A stretch of DNA of 46,021 bases from Candidatus Finniella inopinata (GCA_945877185.1 CAMCRD010000004.1:1-46021), one strand, 5' to 3'; numbered from the stretch's first letter, positions 1-9,234 are shown. Notes: generated by a model not told the origin, from the sequence alone. Translations and numbers: made by a program.

Positions 1-86
1 CTACAGTCCTTACACTTGAATCGCTGGCACCCTCTCACAAATCCTGCTTTGACAACATTGTTTTTATTGCACTTTTTACACTTCAT
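1..86 (-). CDS. IS1-like transposase, N-terminal fragment (runs off the window)
   Basis: Read leftwards from 86, the frame starts MKCKKCNKNNVVKAGFVRGC and continues to residue 28 at the window edge. This matches the zinc-ribbon start of IS1-family InsA-like transposase proteins: paired CxxC, then NVVK.G.VRG.QR.KCK.C. A strong AGGAGG ribosome site lies just before the ATG, so the start is well supported. The InsA-type protein binds the IS ends. Only the first exported end is visible, so it cannot be told whether the copy is intact outside the window. Confidence 0.7.
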   Translation of the reverse strand, partial: MKCKKCNKNNVVKAGFVRGCQRFKCKDC

Positions 87-198
87 CTAAGCCTCCTATT
101 GTTGCTTAAATGATTATATCACGTTATGTATCTTTTATTAACACTCTCCGAAAAACAGCTTTTACATGAAAAGTAACGTGTATTTTAGGTAACATTTT

Positions 199-315
199 CT
201 AGGTTCTGTGCACTTATCTAAAAATTAGCTAAAAAAATGGCAATGCTCCTCTTTATTTACAAAGGAACATTACCACCTTTTTGTTTCAATTTTTAGATAA
301 GTGCACAGAACCTAG
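199..315. mobile_element. Fold-back element (MITE-like) with perfect 28-bp inverted ends
   Basis: Positions 199-226 and 288-315 are perfect 28-bp inverted repeats, CTAGGTTCTGTGCACTTATC outward-in. The 61-bp interior is itself partly self-complementary (GGCAATG...CATTACC), so the whole element can fold into one long hairpin. There is no coding capacity. CTAG at both outer ends fits the 4-bp target duplication of some IS5-group elements, but that is inference. A diverged single end of the same type occurs at 12828-12855. Immediately after 315 the reading frame of a truncated gene begins, so the element probably inserted into that gene or moved with it. Confidence 0.75.
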
Positions 316-701
316 TATACCAAAAATGAGGTTTTTGAATTTTGTGTTAAGTATGACAGCAAAGACTGTATACCTTGGTCTATAACCCTCAAAGCGGTGG
401 CAACAAAATACCGTCCTTATGAGAAAACCCGCCCATGGTACGGTTCTTCTTTGCAATTAAGCTTTAAAAGCCAATTCTGTTATGTTGACGCTACCAAGGA
501 AGGAAAAGAGCCATATCCCCTTGGTCGATCGCATTATTTTTCCAATGACAGGATGCGAGTTGTCACAATGCCTCCCTACTTATCAAACTCTTTGCTCCTC
601 ACAGATTCGACACAACATATCCACTTCTTTATGTGCCTGGGGAGCTTAAAGACCTGTTCTTAGAGGTGCTCATAGATATGGAGAAAGTGAAGGAATTTTA
701 A
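316..701 (+). pseudogene. Truncated and frameshifted hypothetical gene
   Basis: The frame starting at 316 is open directly from the end of the fold-back element and reads as convincing protein (FEFCVKYDSKDCIPWSITLK ... CYVDATKEGKEPYPLGR) up to about 560-590. A second frame then carries a natural-looking C-terminus (RFDTTYPLLYVPGELKDLFL ... EKVKEF) ending at TAA 699-701. One frameshift joins the two. There is no start codon with a ribosome site, and the 5' end stops at the 199-315 element. I do not recognise the family. It is a decayed gene and most likely not expressed. Confidence 0.55.
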
Positions 702-737
702 GGGAGCAGAGGGATTTTTAAAATGAGATGTAAGCCT

Positions 738-767
738 TTGTAAGGAATTAATAAAATTTAATACAAT
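738..767 (+). promoter_or_regulatory. Candidate sigma-70 promoter of the dcw operon
   Basis: TTGTAA (738-743) and TACAAT (762-767) are separated by 18 bp in an AT-rich stretch upstream of mraZ. A start site near 774 would place the MraZ boxes (811-845) in the early transcribed region. TAAAAT at 773-778 is an alternative -10. Prediction from consensus only. Confidence 0.4.
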
Positions 768-810
768 ATTCATAAAATAACCTTAAATAAATCAACGGAT
801 TTTTGCAAAA

Positions 811-845
811 TCCCATTGACTCCCATGTCATCCCATGGTATCCCA
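811..845 (-). promoter_or_regulatory. MraZ-box operator: four TGGGA repeats at exact 10-bp spacing
   Basis: TCCCA starts at 811, 821, 831 and 841, i.e. TGGGA on the minus strand four times with 5-bp spacers, ending 24 bp before the mraZ start. MraZ is known to bind TGGG-type direct repeats with 5-nt spacers upstream of its own gene and to control the dcw cluster. The match in repeat unit, spacing and position makes autoregulation of this operon very likely. Confidence 0.85.
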
Positions 846-868
846 TAAGAGAGGGGATGCATGATCGA

Positions 869-1357
869 ATGGCATTGTTTTTATCGACATTTGTAAACAA
901 GATTGACAAGAAAGGACGGGTTTCTGTGCCGGCGTCCTTTCGCACATCCTTGTCTTCCGGCCAATCTTCCTTGATGGGTGAACCTCCCTTTTCCGGCATC
1001 GTGGTTTTTCGGTCTTTGAAGCACCCTGCATTGGAAGGATGCGGCGTGGACCGCATGCAACGGTTAAGTAACAGCATTGATCGCCTCGATTTGTTTTCCG
1101 ATGCCCAAGATGACTTGGTTTCTGCTATTTTTGCTGACTCCCACCTTTTATCCTTTGACAGTGAAGGGCGTGTGAGCATTCCTGAAGATTTTTTAAAGTT
1201 TGCAGGTCTTACGGAGCAAGTCGCGTTTGTAGGGCGTGGCGCAACATTTCAATTATGGTCCCCAGAAGTTTTCCAAAAAGTTCAAGAAGATGCAAGGCAA
1301 CGCCTCAAGAGGGAAGGGCCAGCTGTCCGGTTGAGCTTGGAAGAAAATGCCTCATGA
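869..1357 (+). CDS. mraZ: Transcriptional regulator MraZ
   Basis: A 162-residue protein with two SpoVT-AbrB repeats: the first shows DKKGRVSVPASFR and the second DSEGRVSIPEDF. MraZ forms a ring-shaped oligomer that binds TGGG repeats before its own gene and regulates the dcw cluster; such repeats are present at 811-845. I chose ATG 869 (MALFLSTFVNKIDKKGR) because it aligns with the usual MraZ start and has GAGAGGGG about a dozen bases upstream. ATG 857 and 803 are in frame but would add an untypical leader that overlaps the operator. The stop overlaps the rsmH start (ATGA), so the two are probably translationally coupled. Confidence 0.93.
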   Translation: MALFLSTFVNKIDKKGRVSVPASFRTSLSSGQSSLMGEPPFSGIVVFRSLKHPALEGCGVDRMQRLSNSIDRLDLFSDAQDDLVSAIFADSHLLSFDSEGRVSIPEDFLKFAGLTEQVAFVGRGATFQLWSPEVFQKVQEDARQRLKREGPAVRLSLEENAS

Positions 1358-2346
1358 GCCATATCCCCGTTTTATTGCCAGAGATGTTGACGGCCCTCTC
1401 TCCTCAAGAGGGCGAAATTTATGTGGACGCCACCTTCGGGGGCGGTGGCTATAGCCGGGCTATTCTTGGCGCTGCGTCTTGTCGGGTTGTTGGGTTGGAT
1501 CGGGATCCGGCTGCGATTGTTAAAGGAAAGGCGCTGGAAAAAGAATTTTCTGAACGGTTTCAAATGCTTCAGGGGACGTTTAGCCAACTAAAAGATCTGC
1601 TGGCAACCATCGGTTTGTCGAAAGTTCATGGGTTTGTGTTTGATTTAGGTATTTCTTCCTACCAGATCGATGAAGCAGATCGTGGTTTTTCTTTTCGTTT
1701 TGAAGGTCCATTGGATATGCGCATGTCGCAGGAAGGCGTCAGTGCAGCAGATGTTGTGAATACCTACTCCGAACAAGAATTGGCCGATATTATTTTTCGT
1801 TATGGAGAAGAGAGAAAATCTCGAGCCATTGCCCGTAAAATTGTGGCATTTAGAAAACAAGAACCCTTTCGAACGACCACACAATTAGCAAACCTCGTGA
1901 AATCTGTAGTGAAAGGGGCAAAGGATGGACAAAATCCCGCAACACTCACTTTTCAAGCCTTGCGGATTTTCGTAAATAATGAGTTAATTGAAATAGATAA
2001 GGGTTTAAAAATTGCTGAGGAATGTTTGTTGCCAGGGGGCCGTTTGGTCGTTGTGACATTTCATTCTTTAGAAGATCGTTTGGTAAAACAGTTTTTAAGG
2101 GCTCGTCAAGGCGTTCGCAAAGGGTGGAATTCCTCAAGGTCGCGTCATTTGCCGGACCCTATTGAAGTATCGGATATGATGCCTACCTTTGCACAAGGGA
2201 AAGGGACAGGCGCCAGCGTCAAAGGAATTACGCCAAGCCTCACGGAATTACGCTTAAATCCCCGGGCGCGATCGGCGCGCCTACGGTCAGCGATCCGTTT
2301 ATCTGCCATAAGCCAACCTCTCGAGAGAGAAGGGAGAGAGGGCTGA
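1354..2346 (+). CDS. rsmH: 16S rRNA (cytosine1402-N4)-methyltransferase RsmH (MraW)
   Basis: A 330-residue SAM-dependent methyltransferase that modifies C1402 of 16S rRNA, nearly always encoded right after mraZ. It begins MSHIPVLLPEML and has the motif-I region YVDATFGGGGYSRAIL, the family blocks GFVFDLGISSYQID and RGFSFRFEGPLDMRM, and the late TFHSLEDRLVKQF. The frame is open 33 codons further upstream, but the ATG at 1354 overlaps the mraZ stop and gives the standard N-terminus. The next gene overlaps by one base. Length and motifs look fully intact. Confidence 0.95.
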   Translation: MSHIPVLLPEMLTALSPQEGEIYVDATFGGGGYSRAILGAASCRVVGLDRDPAAIVKGKALEKEFSERFQMLQGTFSQLKDLLATIGLSKVHGFVFDLGISSYQIDEADRGFSFRFEGPLDMRMSQEGVSAADVVNTYSEQELADIIFRYGEERKSRAIARKIVAFRKQEPFRTTTQLANLVKSVVKGAKDGQNPATLTFQALRIFVNNELIEIDKGLKIAEECLLPGGRLVVVTFHSLEDRLVKQFLRARQGVRKGWNSSRSRHLPDPIEVSDMMPTFAQGKGTGASVKGITPSLTELRLNPRARSARLRSAIRLSAISQPLEREGREG

Positions 2347-2711
2347 TGCGGTGTCCAACATTTTTATTTGTGTTTATTACGGCAGGCGTAGGATTAGGGC
2401 TTTTCCAATTGAAATACCAAGTTATGAATCTTGAGCAGGATCATCATCGTATTCGCAAAACAATTCGCGAAACAAACGAATCTATCCATGTTTTAAGGGC
2501 AGAATGGGCGCACTTAAATGATCCCAAACGGCTTCAAAGTTTGTGCGAACGGTACTTGGCTGTTTCGTCCATACAAGGTTCTCAGTTGGTTTCCTTGCAA
2601 CAAGTTACAGATGGAGAACCTGGAGGTGCGCCCGGATATGATCGAGGAGCAATGGATCAGCTTGTGGCAGATTTGGTGTCTGATACCACGCTCGCAGCCT
2701 TGAATGAGTAG
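2346..2711 (+). CDS. ftsL: Cell division protein FtsL
   Basis: A 121-residue protein with a single N-terminal membrane segment (about residues 4-20, FLFVFITAGVGLGLFQ), followed by a predicted coiled coil (about 25-55) and a short periplasmic tail. FtsL forms the FtsQLB subcomplex that links early division proteins to the FtsWI synthase. Sequence conservation in this family is poor, so the call rests on topology, size and position between rsmH and ftsI. The motif NDPKRLQSLCERYL is typical of alphaproteobacterial FtsL. It starts at an ATG overlapping the rsmH stop by one base. Confidence 0.85.
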   Translation: MRCPTFLFVFITAGVGLGLFQLKYQVMNLEQDHHRIRKTIRETNESIHVLRAEWAHLNDPKRLQSLCERYLAVSSIQGSQLVSLQQVTDGEPGGAPGYDRGAMDQLVADLVSDTTLAALNE

Positions 2712-2720
2712 GGGGCGGGT

Positions 2721-4478
2721 ATGAAACATTTCATGGCCGAACCTTTGCGTGCTTTGACGAAACATTTGAGTTTATGGCATCAAGTTATGCGCGACCGCAA
2801 TGTTCTTGAAACAGCTAAGAATCGATCTTTGGTGGCAGGAGCAGCCTTTAGCATCGCTTTTTTATTGGTTTTTATACGCTTGGCGGATGTTATGGTGATC
2901 CGCTCTTTGTGGGAGTCTCCTGATCATCAGATGCCCCATGGGGTTGTTGCTTCTGCAAAGGCAGGTCCACGAGCAGATATTCTGGATCGCAATGGAGAGA
3001 TTTTGGCAACGCATTTAGTGACGGGGTCTGTTTATGCAAACCCAAAGGTCATTATCAATGCTGAAGAAGCTGCAGCCAAATTATCTGGCCTTTTGCCTGA
3101 ATTGGACTATAAGAACATTCTCAAGAAACTTAAGTCGGAAACCCAAGGGTTTGTGTGGATCGTTCGGCATATTTCTCCCAAACTGCAGCAAGCTGTCAAT
3201 CATCTTGGAATTCCTGGAGTTTACTTACAGCGCGACGAGCGGCGCGTTTATCCCTATGGGTCGTTGGTTTCTCATGTTTTAGGATATTGTGGCATTGATA
3301 ATGATGGATTGGCGGGGATTGAAAAATTCTTTGACGAGCGACTGCGCAAGGATCCCAACTTTTTGCAGTTGTCCCTTGACGTGCGGGTCCAACATATCGT
3401 TCATGACGAATTAGCAAAGGCTATTGCTGAATTTCAGGCGGAAGGTGGAAACGCCATGGTCATGAAAATCGATACAGGCGAATTGTTGGCGATGGTTTCT
3501 TTGCCCGATTATGATCCAAATTTGCCGAATCAGAATTGTGGGAACGCTACTTTTAATCGGAATACTTTGGGCGTGTACGAACCAGGGTCGACTTTTAAGA
3601 TTTTCAATACAGCCATTTCCCTTGAAACAGGGACGGCCAATTTGAATAGTCAATATAATAATAGCAGTCCCATTCGTATCGGGCGGTTTAAGATTGATGA
3701 TTGGCGGGTCAAAATACGGGGCATCATAAACGTAAGGGAGATTTTTACGCACTCTTCAAACATTGGGTCTGCAAAAATGGCTTTACAGTTTGGCTCAGCG
3801 GCCCAGCGACAATTTTTAGGAAGATTTGGTTTGTTAAAGACAGCAACCCTGGAGTTGCCTGAGATCGGGAGTCCCCTTGTCCCCATGACATGGCGGGATG
3901 TCACAACAATGACTGTTTCTTATGGGTACGGCATTGCGGTTAGCCCCTTACAATTGCTTGTTGCTGTTGCTGGTATTGTTAATGATGGGTATATCCGCTC
4001 GGCAACGCTTTTAAAGCGGGATCCGAAGGCTTTGGTTAATGCTGTGAAAATTCTGTCTTCAAAGACATCAGCCCAAATTCGAAACCTGATGCGGATGGTG
4101 GTGACAGAAGGAACAGCCAAGACAGCAAATATACCGGGGTATGATGTTTGTGCAAAAACGGGGTCAGCCCATAAGAAAGAGGGGCGAGGATATGCGGACA
4201 AAGCCAAAATAACAGACTTTATTGGGGTATTTCCAAAAGACAATCCACAGTATATTGTGTTAGTGTTCTTAGATAACCCACAACCAACGAAGAATACCTA
4301 TGGTTTTACAACAGGGGGATGGAATGCAACACCAACAGGAGGGCGTATCATTGCCCGAATGGCGCCTTTATTGGGCGTTATTCCTGTGACAGATGGAGAC
4401 GCAAAAGAAGTGATAGGGCTCAGTACAAAATTAACACCGGTTACTCACACCCAGGATAATATTTATGACGCTGAATGA
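2721..4478 (+). CDS. ftsI: Peptidoglycan D,D-transpeptidase FtsI (PBP3)
   Basis: A 585-residue class B penicillin-binding protein that crosslinks septal peptidoglycan in the periplasm with FtsW. There is a membrane anchor at about residues 36-54, a PBP dimerisation domain near 80-210, and a transpeptidase domain with all three active-site motifs: STFK (S290, K293), SSN (345-347) and KTG (479-481). A GGGGGCGGG purine tract precedes the ATG. Its 3' end overlaps murE by 14 bp. Length is normal and no damage is seen. This is a beta-lactam target by family knowledge. Confidence 0.95.
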   Translation: MKHFMAEPLRALTKHLSLWHQVMRDRNVLETAKNRSLVAGAAFSIAFLLVFIRLADVMVIRSLWESPDHQMPHGVVASAKAGPRADILDRNGEILATHLVTGSVYANPKVIINAEEAAAKLSGLLPELDYKNILKKLKSETQGFVWIVRHISPKLQQAVNHLGIPGVYLQRDERRVYPYGSLVSHVLGYCGIDNDGLAGIEKFFDERLRKDPNFLQLSLDVRVQHIVHDELAKAIAEFQAEGGNAMVMKIDTGELLAMVSLPDYDPNLPNQNCGNATFNRNTLGVYEPGSTFKIFNTAISLETGTANLNSQYNNSSPIRIGRFKIDDWRVKIRGIINVREIFTHSSNIGSAKMALQFGSAAQRQFLGRFGLLKTATLELPEIGSPLVPMTWRDVTTMTVSYGYGIAVSPLQLLVAVAGIVNDGYIRSATLLKRDPKALVNAVKILSSKTSAQIRNLMRMVVTEGTAKTANIPGYDVCAKTGSAHKKEGRGYADKAKITDFIGVFPKDNPQYIVLVFLDNPQPTKNTYGFTTGGWNATPTGGRIIARMAPLLGVIPVTDGDAKEVIGLSTKLTPVTHTQDNIYDAE

Positions 4479-5985
4479 CCTTGCACGGCATCTAGGGCAG
4501 GGCGTGGTAAAGCAAGAGACTTTCAATCATGATGGATTGCTTCCTTTTTCAGGGCCTTTTTCAGGTTTATCTCATGATTCGCGCCAGGTAAATGCAGGAG
4601 ATGTCTTTGTGGTCATTCCTTGTGATCAGGCTGAAATGCATACCCGCGCTGCTTTAAAGGCGGGGGCGGTTGCGTTGATTGCGGAGCCCGATTTTGTAGA
4701 AGCGATGAGGGATAAGCTGGGCGTGCCAATTCTAACAGTAGCGTCTTCCAGGCGTGCGTTGTCACAAAGTGCCGCTTTTCTCTATCCAGGCCAACCGGAA
4801 ACGATCGTTGCTGTAACAGGGACAAATGGCAAAAGTTCTGTTGTTACCTCTGTGCGTCAAATTTGGCAAAAACTAGGGTATGCAGCATCGAGTTTGGGAA
4901 CTTTGGGGGTTGATCTCTCTTATCAGGCAAAGGTGAAGGGCGATCTTCCCACGACCAAATTAACCACGCCAGATGCTTTAACATTCCATGAAATGCTGAA
5001 CACATTATTTGAGTCACATGTCACCCATTGTGCTTTTGAAGCCTCAAGCCATGGGCTTGATCAATATCGTCTCCATGGGGTCCGCCTTGTGGCGGCTGGT
5101 TTTACGAACTTGAGCCAAGACCATTTGGATTATCATGAGACGATGGATGCTTACTTTGAAGCAAAAGCTAAGTTATTTATGGAAGTTCTGGGGGCAGATA
5201 AGACAGCTATCCTGAATGTGGCTTCTGCGTATTTTCCAGCACTGAAAGCCATGATTTTGGGGCGGGGGCAGACCATTATTTCGTATGGCGTTGATCGAGA
5301 AGCTGACTTGATGGCCAATAATTTGCGCCTTTCAACGGATCAAATTCAGTTTGATCTGACCTTTCAAGGGGAAACATGGTCTGATATTTCTTTGAACATG
5401 GTCGGCGCCTTTCAAGTTGAAAATGTTTTGTGTGCGATGGGATTGGTTCTTGCCGGTGGCGTTCCTGCTTCATCGATTGTCGCAACATTGCCAAGTTTAT
5501 GCAGTGCTCCCGGGCGTATGGAGTTGGTTGGCAAAACACCTGAAGGGAACGCTATTTTTATTGATTATGCCCATACGCCCGATGCGTTAAGCCGTGCCTT
5601 GATGGCTTTGCGTAAACATGTAACAGGAAAGGGGCGCTTGAAGGTTGTCTTTGGATGTGGTGGTAACCGGGATGCAGGAAAACGAGCCCAAATGGGGGAA
5701 GTTGCGTTTACTTTAGCAGATGATATTTATATTACCGACGATAACCCACGAGATGAAGATCCTGCCTTTATTCGAGCCCAGATTTTGGTTGTTTGCTCGA
5801 CGGCGCATGAGATTGGGGACCGTCGCCAAGCCATACGAATTGCGATTCGCCAAATGCGCCCGAATGACGTCTTGCTCATTGCTGGAAAAGGTCATGAACA
5901 GGGGCAGATTATCGGCGATAAAGTCGTCCCTTTTGATGATCGGACGGAAGTGCAAGCTATTTTAAAAGAAGGGGTGGCGGCGTAA
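4465..5985 (+). CDS. murE: UDP-MurNAc-L-Ala-D-Glu:meso-diaminopimelate ligase MurE
   Basis: A 506-residue cytoplasmic Mur ligase that adds the third stem amino acid. The ATP loop is TGTNGKS (118-124); most relatives have GKT, a mild substitution that should still bind ATP. DNPR at 426-429 is the signature of meso-diaminopimelate rather than lysine specificity, so the wall should be DAP type. GKGHE (474-478) is also conserved. The gene starts inside the end of ftsI and its TAA overlaps the murF ATG, consistent with tight coupling in the operon. Confidence 0.95.
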   Translation: MTLNDLARHLGQGVVKQETFNHDGLLPFSGPFSGLSHDSRQVNAGDVFVVIPCDQAEMHTRAALKAGAVALIAEPDFVEAMRDKLGVPILTVASSRRALSQSAAFLYPGQPETIVAVTGTNGKSSVVTSVRQIWQKLGYAASSLGTLGVDLSYQAKVKGDLPTTKLTTPDALTFHEMLNTLFESHVTHCAFEASSHGLDQYRLHGVRLVAAGFTNLSQDHLDYHETMDAYFEAKAKLFMEVLGADKTAILNVASAYFPALKAMILGRGQTIISYGVDREADLMANNLRLSTDQIQFDLTFQGETWSDISLNMVGAFQVENVLCAMGLVLAGGVPASSIVATLPSLCSAPGRMELVGKTPEGNAIFIDYAHTPDALSRALMALRKHVTGKGRLKVVFGCGGNRDAGKRAQMGEVAFTLADDIYITDDNPRDEDPAFIRAQILVVCSTAHEIGDRRQAIRIAIRQMRPNDVLLIAGKGHEQGQIIGDKVVPFDDRTEVQAILKEGVAA

Positions 5986-7424
5986 TGATCTCCTCTGAAT
6001 TAGGTCTTTGGACGAGCCAAGAAGTTGCTGCAGCTTTAGCGATATCTGAGGAACCTTCTTCCTGGAAAGCGACGGGCATATCCATTGATTCACGTACTTT
6101 AAAATCCGGCGATCTGTACATCGCCATTCGAGGCGATATCCATGATGGTCATGCTTTTGTAAGCGAGGCGTTTGACAAGGGGGCCGTTGCGGCCATTGTC
6201 GACCATCCTCTTGAGAGCTATAGCCAATTTCCCCAGCTTATTGTTGAAGATACTTTGGTGGCGCTCACTAAGCTTGGCGCCTTTGCACGGCAGCGGACGA
6301 ATGCGACAATTATTGCTGTTACGGGAAGTGTCGGTAAAACCAGTACGAAGGAAATGCTTCGCCATGTTCTTGGGGAATATGGCGTTACCTTTGCATCCCC
6401 TGCCAGTTATAACAACCATTGGGGTGTTCCGCTCAGTTTGGCGACAATGCCCCGTGATGCGGTTTACGGTATTTTTGAGGTGGGTATGAATCATCGGGGC
6501 GAAATTGCCCCTCTTGCTTCCTTAGTATGTCCTCATATCGCTGTGATCACGGCTATTGCGGAGGCCCATATTGGTTTGATGGTGTCTCGTCAAGAAATTG
6601 CTGAAGAAAAGTCAGATATTTTTAAGTGTTCCCCAGCTCCTGGTTTAGCCATTATCAATCAAGATGCTCCCGAATTTGATCTGATGCGAAGCCTCGCGAC
6701 CAAATATGGTGTTTCAAAAATCCTTGGTTTTGGGAAATCTCAACATGCTGCGATTCGACTCGTCGATTACAGCCTTGATGTTACAAGGCAAATGGGCGTT
6801 GTGACAGCGACACTGAACGGGCGAGAGTTAGCCTATACGTTACCTCAGCCTGGCGAACATGTGGCTTTAAATAGCTTGATCGCTTTAGCTTTGGGGGAAG
6901 CTCTCGGGCTTGACCAAGGACGGTTGTTTGCTCAATTGAAGACCTTACCAGCTGTAAAGGGGCGTGGGCAACAACATCGTATTACCATTACGGGTGGTGA
7001 AATCTTGCTCATAGACGATGCCTATAATGCGAATTTAACGTCAATGCAAGCCGGATTGTCTGTGTTAGCGGCAACCCCGGTCTCTCCAACAGGACGACGG
7101 ATGGCTATTTTAGGTGAAATGCTGGAGCTTGGAAGCCAAGCAGAGGCTCATCATCAATACCTGATGGCGGAAGTTCTGGCGCGTCCTATTCATCGTATTT
7201 TTGCGGTCGGGGGCCCTGTTATAGAGGCGGCTTTTAAGGGCGGTGTGCCTACGGACAAAGTAGGCGGCTATGCACAAAATGCCGATGCTTTGATCCCCCT
7301 TGTCCTTAAGGATTTGCGCCCTGGTGATATTGTTTTTGTTAAAGGGTCCAAAGGAAGTCAGGTAAGTAAACTTGTTGACAAGTTGCTCAGTCAAAAAAAC
7401 GGTCAAGATGGGGTGGTTCAATAA
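5985..7424 (+). CDS. murF: UDP-MurNAc-tripeptide:D-Ala-D-Ala ligase MurF
   Basis: A 479-residue cytoplasmic ligase that completes UDP-MurNAc-pentapeptide by adding D-Ala-D-Ala. It shows the Mur N-terminal domain (SIDSRTLKSGDLYIAI), the ATP loop TGSVGKTS (113-120), the central ASYNNHWGVPLSL block, and the C-terminal DDAYNANLTSMQ region. It overlaps murE by one base and is followed three bases later by mraY. Its D-Ala-D-Ala substrate would come from Ddl, encoded further down the same cluster. Confidence 0.95.
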   Translation: MISSELGLWTSQEVAAALAISEEPSSWKATGISIDSRTLKSGDLYIAIRGDIHDGHAFVSEAFDKGAVAAIVDHPLESYSQFPQLIVEDTLVALTKLGAFARQRTNATIIAVTGSVGKTSTKEMLRHVLGEYGVTFASPASYNNHWGVPLSLATMPRDAVYGIFEVGMNHRGEIAPLASLVCPHIAVITAIAEAHIGLMVSRQEIAEEKSDIFKCSPAPGLAIINQDAPEFDLMRSLATKYGVSKILGFGKSQHAAIRLVDYSLDVTRQMGVVTATLNGRELAYTLPQPGEHVALNSLIALALGEALGLDQGRLFAQLKTLPAVKGRGQQHRITITGGEILLIDDAYNANLTSMQAGLSVLAATPVSPTGRRMAILGEMLELGSQAEAHHQYLMAEVLARPIHRIFAVGGPVIEAAFKGGVPTDKVGGYAQNADALIPLVLKDLRPGDIVFVKGSKGSQVSKLVDKLLSQKNGQDGVVQ

Positions 7425-7427
7425 GCG

Positions 7428-8516
7428 ATGCTCTATTATTTTCTCTTTCCCCATGCAAGTGAAATTGCTTTTTTCAACCTTTTTAGGTACTTAACGTTCC
7501 GTACAGGAGGCGCAATTTTAACGGCGCTGATCTTAAGTTTCTGTTTGGGGCAACCCATTATTGATTGGTTGAAAAGCAAGCAAGGCAATGGCCAGCCCAT
7601 TCGGGAAGATGGGCCCGAGACGCATTTGATCACCAAAAAAGGAACCCCCACGATGGGGGGGTGTTTAATCTTATTGGCATTGACATTGAGCACGCTCCTG
7701 TGGGCAGATTTATCCAATACGTATATCTGGATTGTGCTTATTGTTACGCTCGGTTTCGGGGCGCTTGGAGCCAGAGATGATTATTTAAAACTTACCCGGC
7801 GAAGTAGCAAAGGGTTATCGGCACAGCGTAAATTTTTGGGCCAAGTTCTCATCTCTGGTCTCGCAACATACTTCATTATGGACCTGTCGAGTGGGAATTT
7901 AGCTGGGGCTGTCGCCGTTCCTATTTTTAAAGATTATCTGATTCATATGGGCTTGTTTTATTATGTTTTTGCGATTTGTGTTATGGTGGGGGCGTCCAAT
8001 GCTGTGAATTTAACAGATGGTCTGGACGGATTGGCCATTGTCCCTGTGATGATTGCAATGAGTTGTTTTGCCCTCATTTCGTATTTAGTCGGAAATGCAG
8101 TATTTGCCAACTATCTTCAACTGCATTATGTGCCCCAGGTCGGCGAGTTGGCTGTTTTTGGGGGGGGATTAATCGGCGCAGGGCTTGGGTTCCTCTGGTT
8201 TAATGCGCCACCTGCAAAAGTATTTATGGGAGATACGGGTTCTCTCGCAGCAGGAGGGGCATTGGGTGTCATCAGCGTCATTACAAAGCATGAGCTGGTT
8301 TTAACAATTATCGGTGGCTTGTTTGTGATTGAAGCGATATCTGTTATTTTACAAGTGGGTTATTATAAATTAACGAAACGACGTATTTTCCTGATGGCTC
8401 CTATCCATCATCATTTTGAAAAGAAGGGTTGGGCAGAACCAACCATTGTTGTCCGCTTCTGGATTATTGCCAGCATCCTCGCGTTGGTTGGGCTTTCAAC
8501 GCTGAAACTGCGGTAG
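7428..8516 (+). CDS. mraY: Phospho-N-acetylmuramoyl-pentapeptide transferase MraY
   Basis: A 362-residue polytopic inner-membrane enzyme that moves phospho-MurNAc-pentapeptide onto undecaprenyl phosphate to make lipid I. About ten hydrophobic segments are visible. Catalytic and family motifs are present: DDYLKL (117-122), [10 protein letters not shown] (194-203), an FMGDTGS loop, and the histidine cluster [11 protein letters not shown] near the end. The length equals that of typical proteobacterial MraY. It closes the first uninterrupted block of the cluster; an antisense gene and a hairpin lie between it and murD. Confidence 0.96.
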   Translation: MLYYFLFPHASEIAFFNLFRYLTFRTGGAILTALILSFCLGQPIIDWLKSKQGNGQPIREDGPETHLITKKGTPTMGGCLILLALTLSTLLWADLSNTYIWIVLIVTLGFGALGARDDYLKLTRRSSKGLSAQRKFLGQVLISGLATYFIMDLSSGNLAGAVAVPIFKDYLIHMGLFYYVFAICVMVGASNAVNLTDGLDGLAIVPVMIAMSCFALISYLVGNAVFANYLQLHYVPQVGELAVFGGGLIGAGLGFLWFNAPPAKVFMGDTGSLAAGGALGVISVITKHELVLTIIGGLFVIEAISVILQVGYYKLTKRRIFLMAPIHHHFEKKGWAEPTIVVRFWIIASILALVGLSTLKLR

Positions 8517-8550
8517 GGGGGAACTTGATCCCCTCCTTACTGGAAAAACT

Positions 8551-9075
8551 TCATTTTTGAAGTTCAATAAGTTTAGATTTTTGACCCTCCGACAGTTCCC
8601 AGGAATATAGAGAGAGTTGATTATTAATATTTTCGTTAGTAAATATTGTCTTCGCACTTTCACCAAATGCTTCCTTTAAAGTAGCTATATTAACATGCAT
8701 GAGGAGCCAATAATATTCACCTTTTTGAGCCATCCATTGATAAACCAAAGGATCACGAATTCCTCTTAAAACACTTTTGGCGGCGTCTTGTTGCCTAGAT
8801 AAGTCGTGAAGTTTCAATAAATCATTAGGAAGGTTATTTTCCTCAAGTTTCAAATCAGCAAACCCGATAGTCTTTTTAATGGCCTCCGGATCACCTAACT
8901 CTGCGGCTTCATAAGTAGTTTTTAGGAATCCTAATAGGGTCTCATCTTGCTCGCGTGATAGAGTGGGCGTGTTTTGATCAAGAACTGATAGGCTTTCCTC
9001 TGCCCCTTGTACCGTTCTACATAAAACTAAGACAGACAAACCAGTAAATAAATAAACGCTTTTTTTGATTTTCAT
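8551..9075 (-). CDS. Exported hypothetical protein inserted antisense between mraY and murD
   Basis: A 174-residue protein whose first ~24 residues (MKIKKSVYLFTGLSVLVLCR, then TVQGA) form a signal peptide with likely cleavage after VQGA. I chose ATG 9075 because GAGGAGAG precedes it; the frame is open 25 codons further but without a ribosome site. The mature part is hydrophilic and helical, with no cysteine and no motif I recognise. It faces against the operon and ends 35 bp from mraY, so it is likely an accessory insertion, perhaps expressed from its own promoter. Function unknown; envelope or secreted location is inferred. Confidence 0.65.
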   Translation of the reverse strand: MKIKKSVYLFTGLSVLVLCRTVQGAEESLSVLDQNTPTLSREQDETLLGFLKTTYEAAELGDPEAIKKTIGFADLKLEENNLPNDLLKLHDLSRQQDAAKSVLRGIRDPLVYQWMAQKGEYYWLLMHVNIATLKEAFGESAKTIFTNENINNQLSLYSWELSEGQKSKLIELQK

Positions 9076-9234
9076 GATACTCTCCTCAAACCTAGTTAAC
9101 GGACTTTCAATACCCCCACGAAATTTACAAAATATTAATCTATAATTCAACTAAAAATTGAGTTTTATCGATGAGAGGTAAAAGTTTCTCCAATTAAGAG
9201 CTACGAAGTCTAAAAGTGTCTGAAATACCCCTGA

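Noticed and set aside
748..1179. Minus-strand open frame of 143 codons opposite mraZ
   Set aside because: It mirrors the mraZ coding frame, has no ribosome site and no family features; a shadow.
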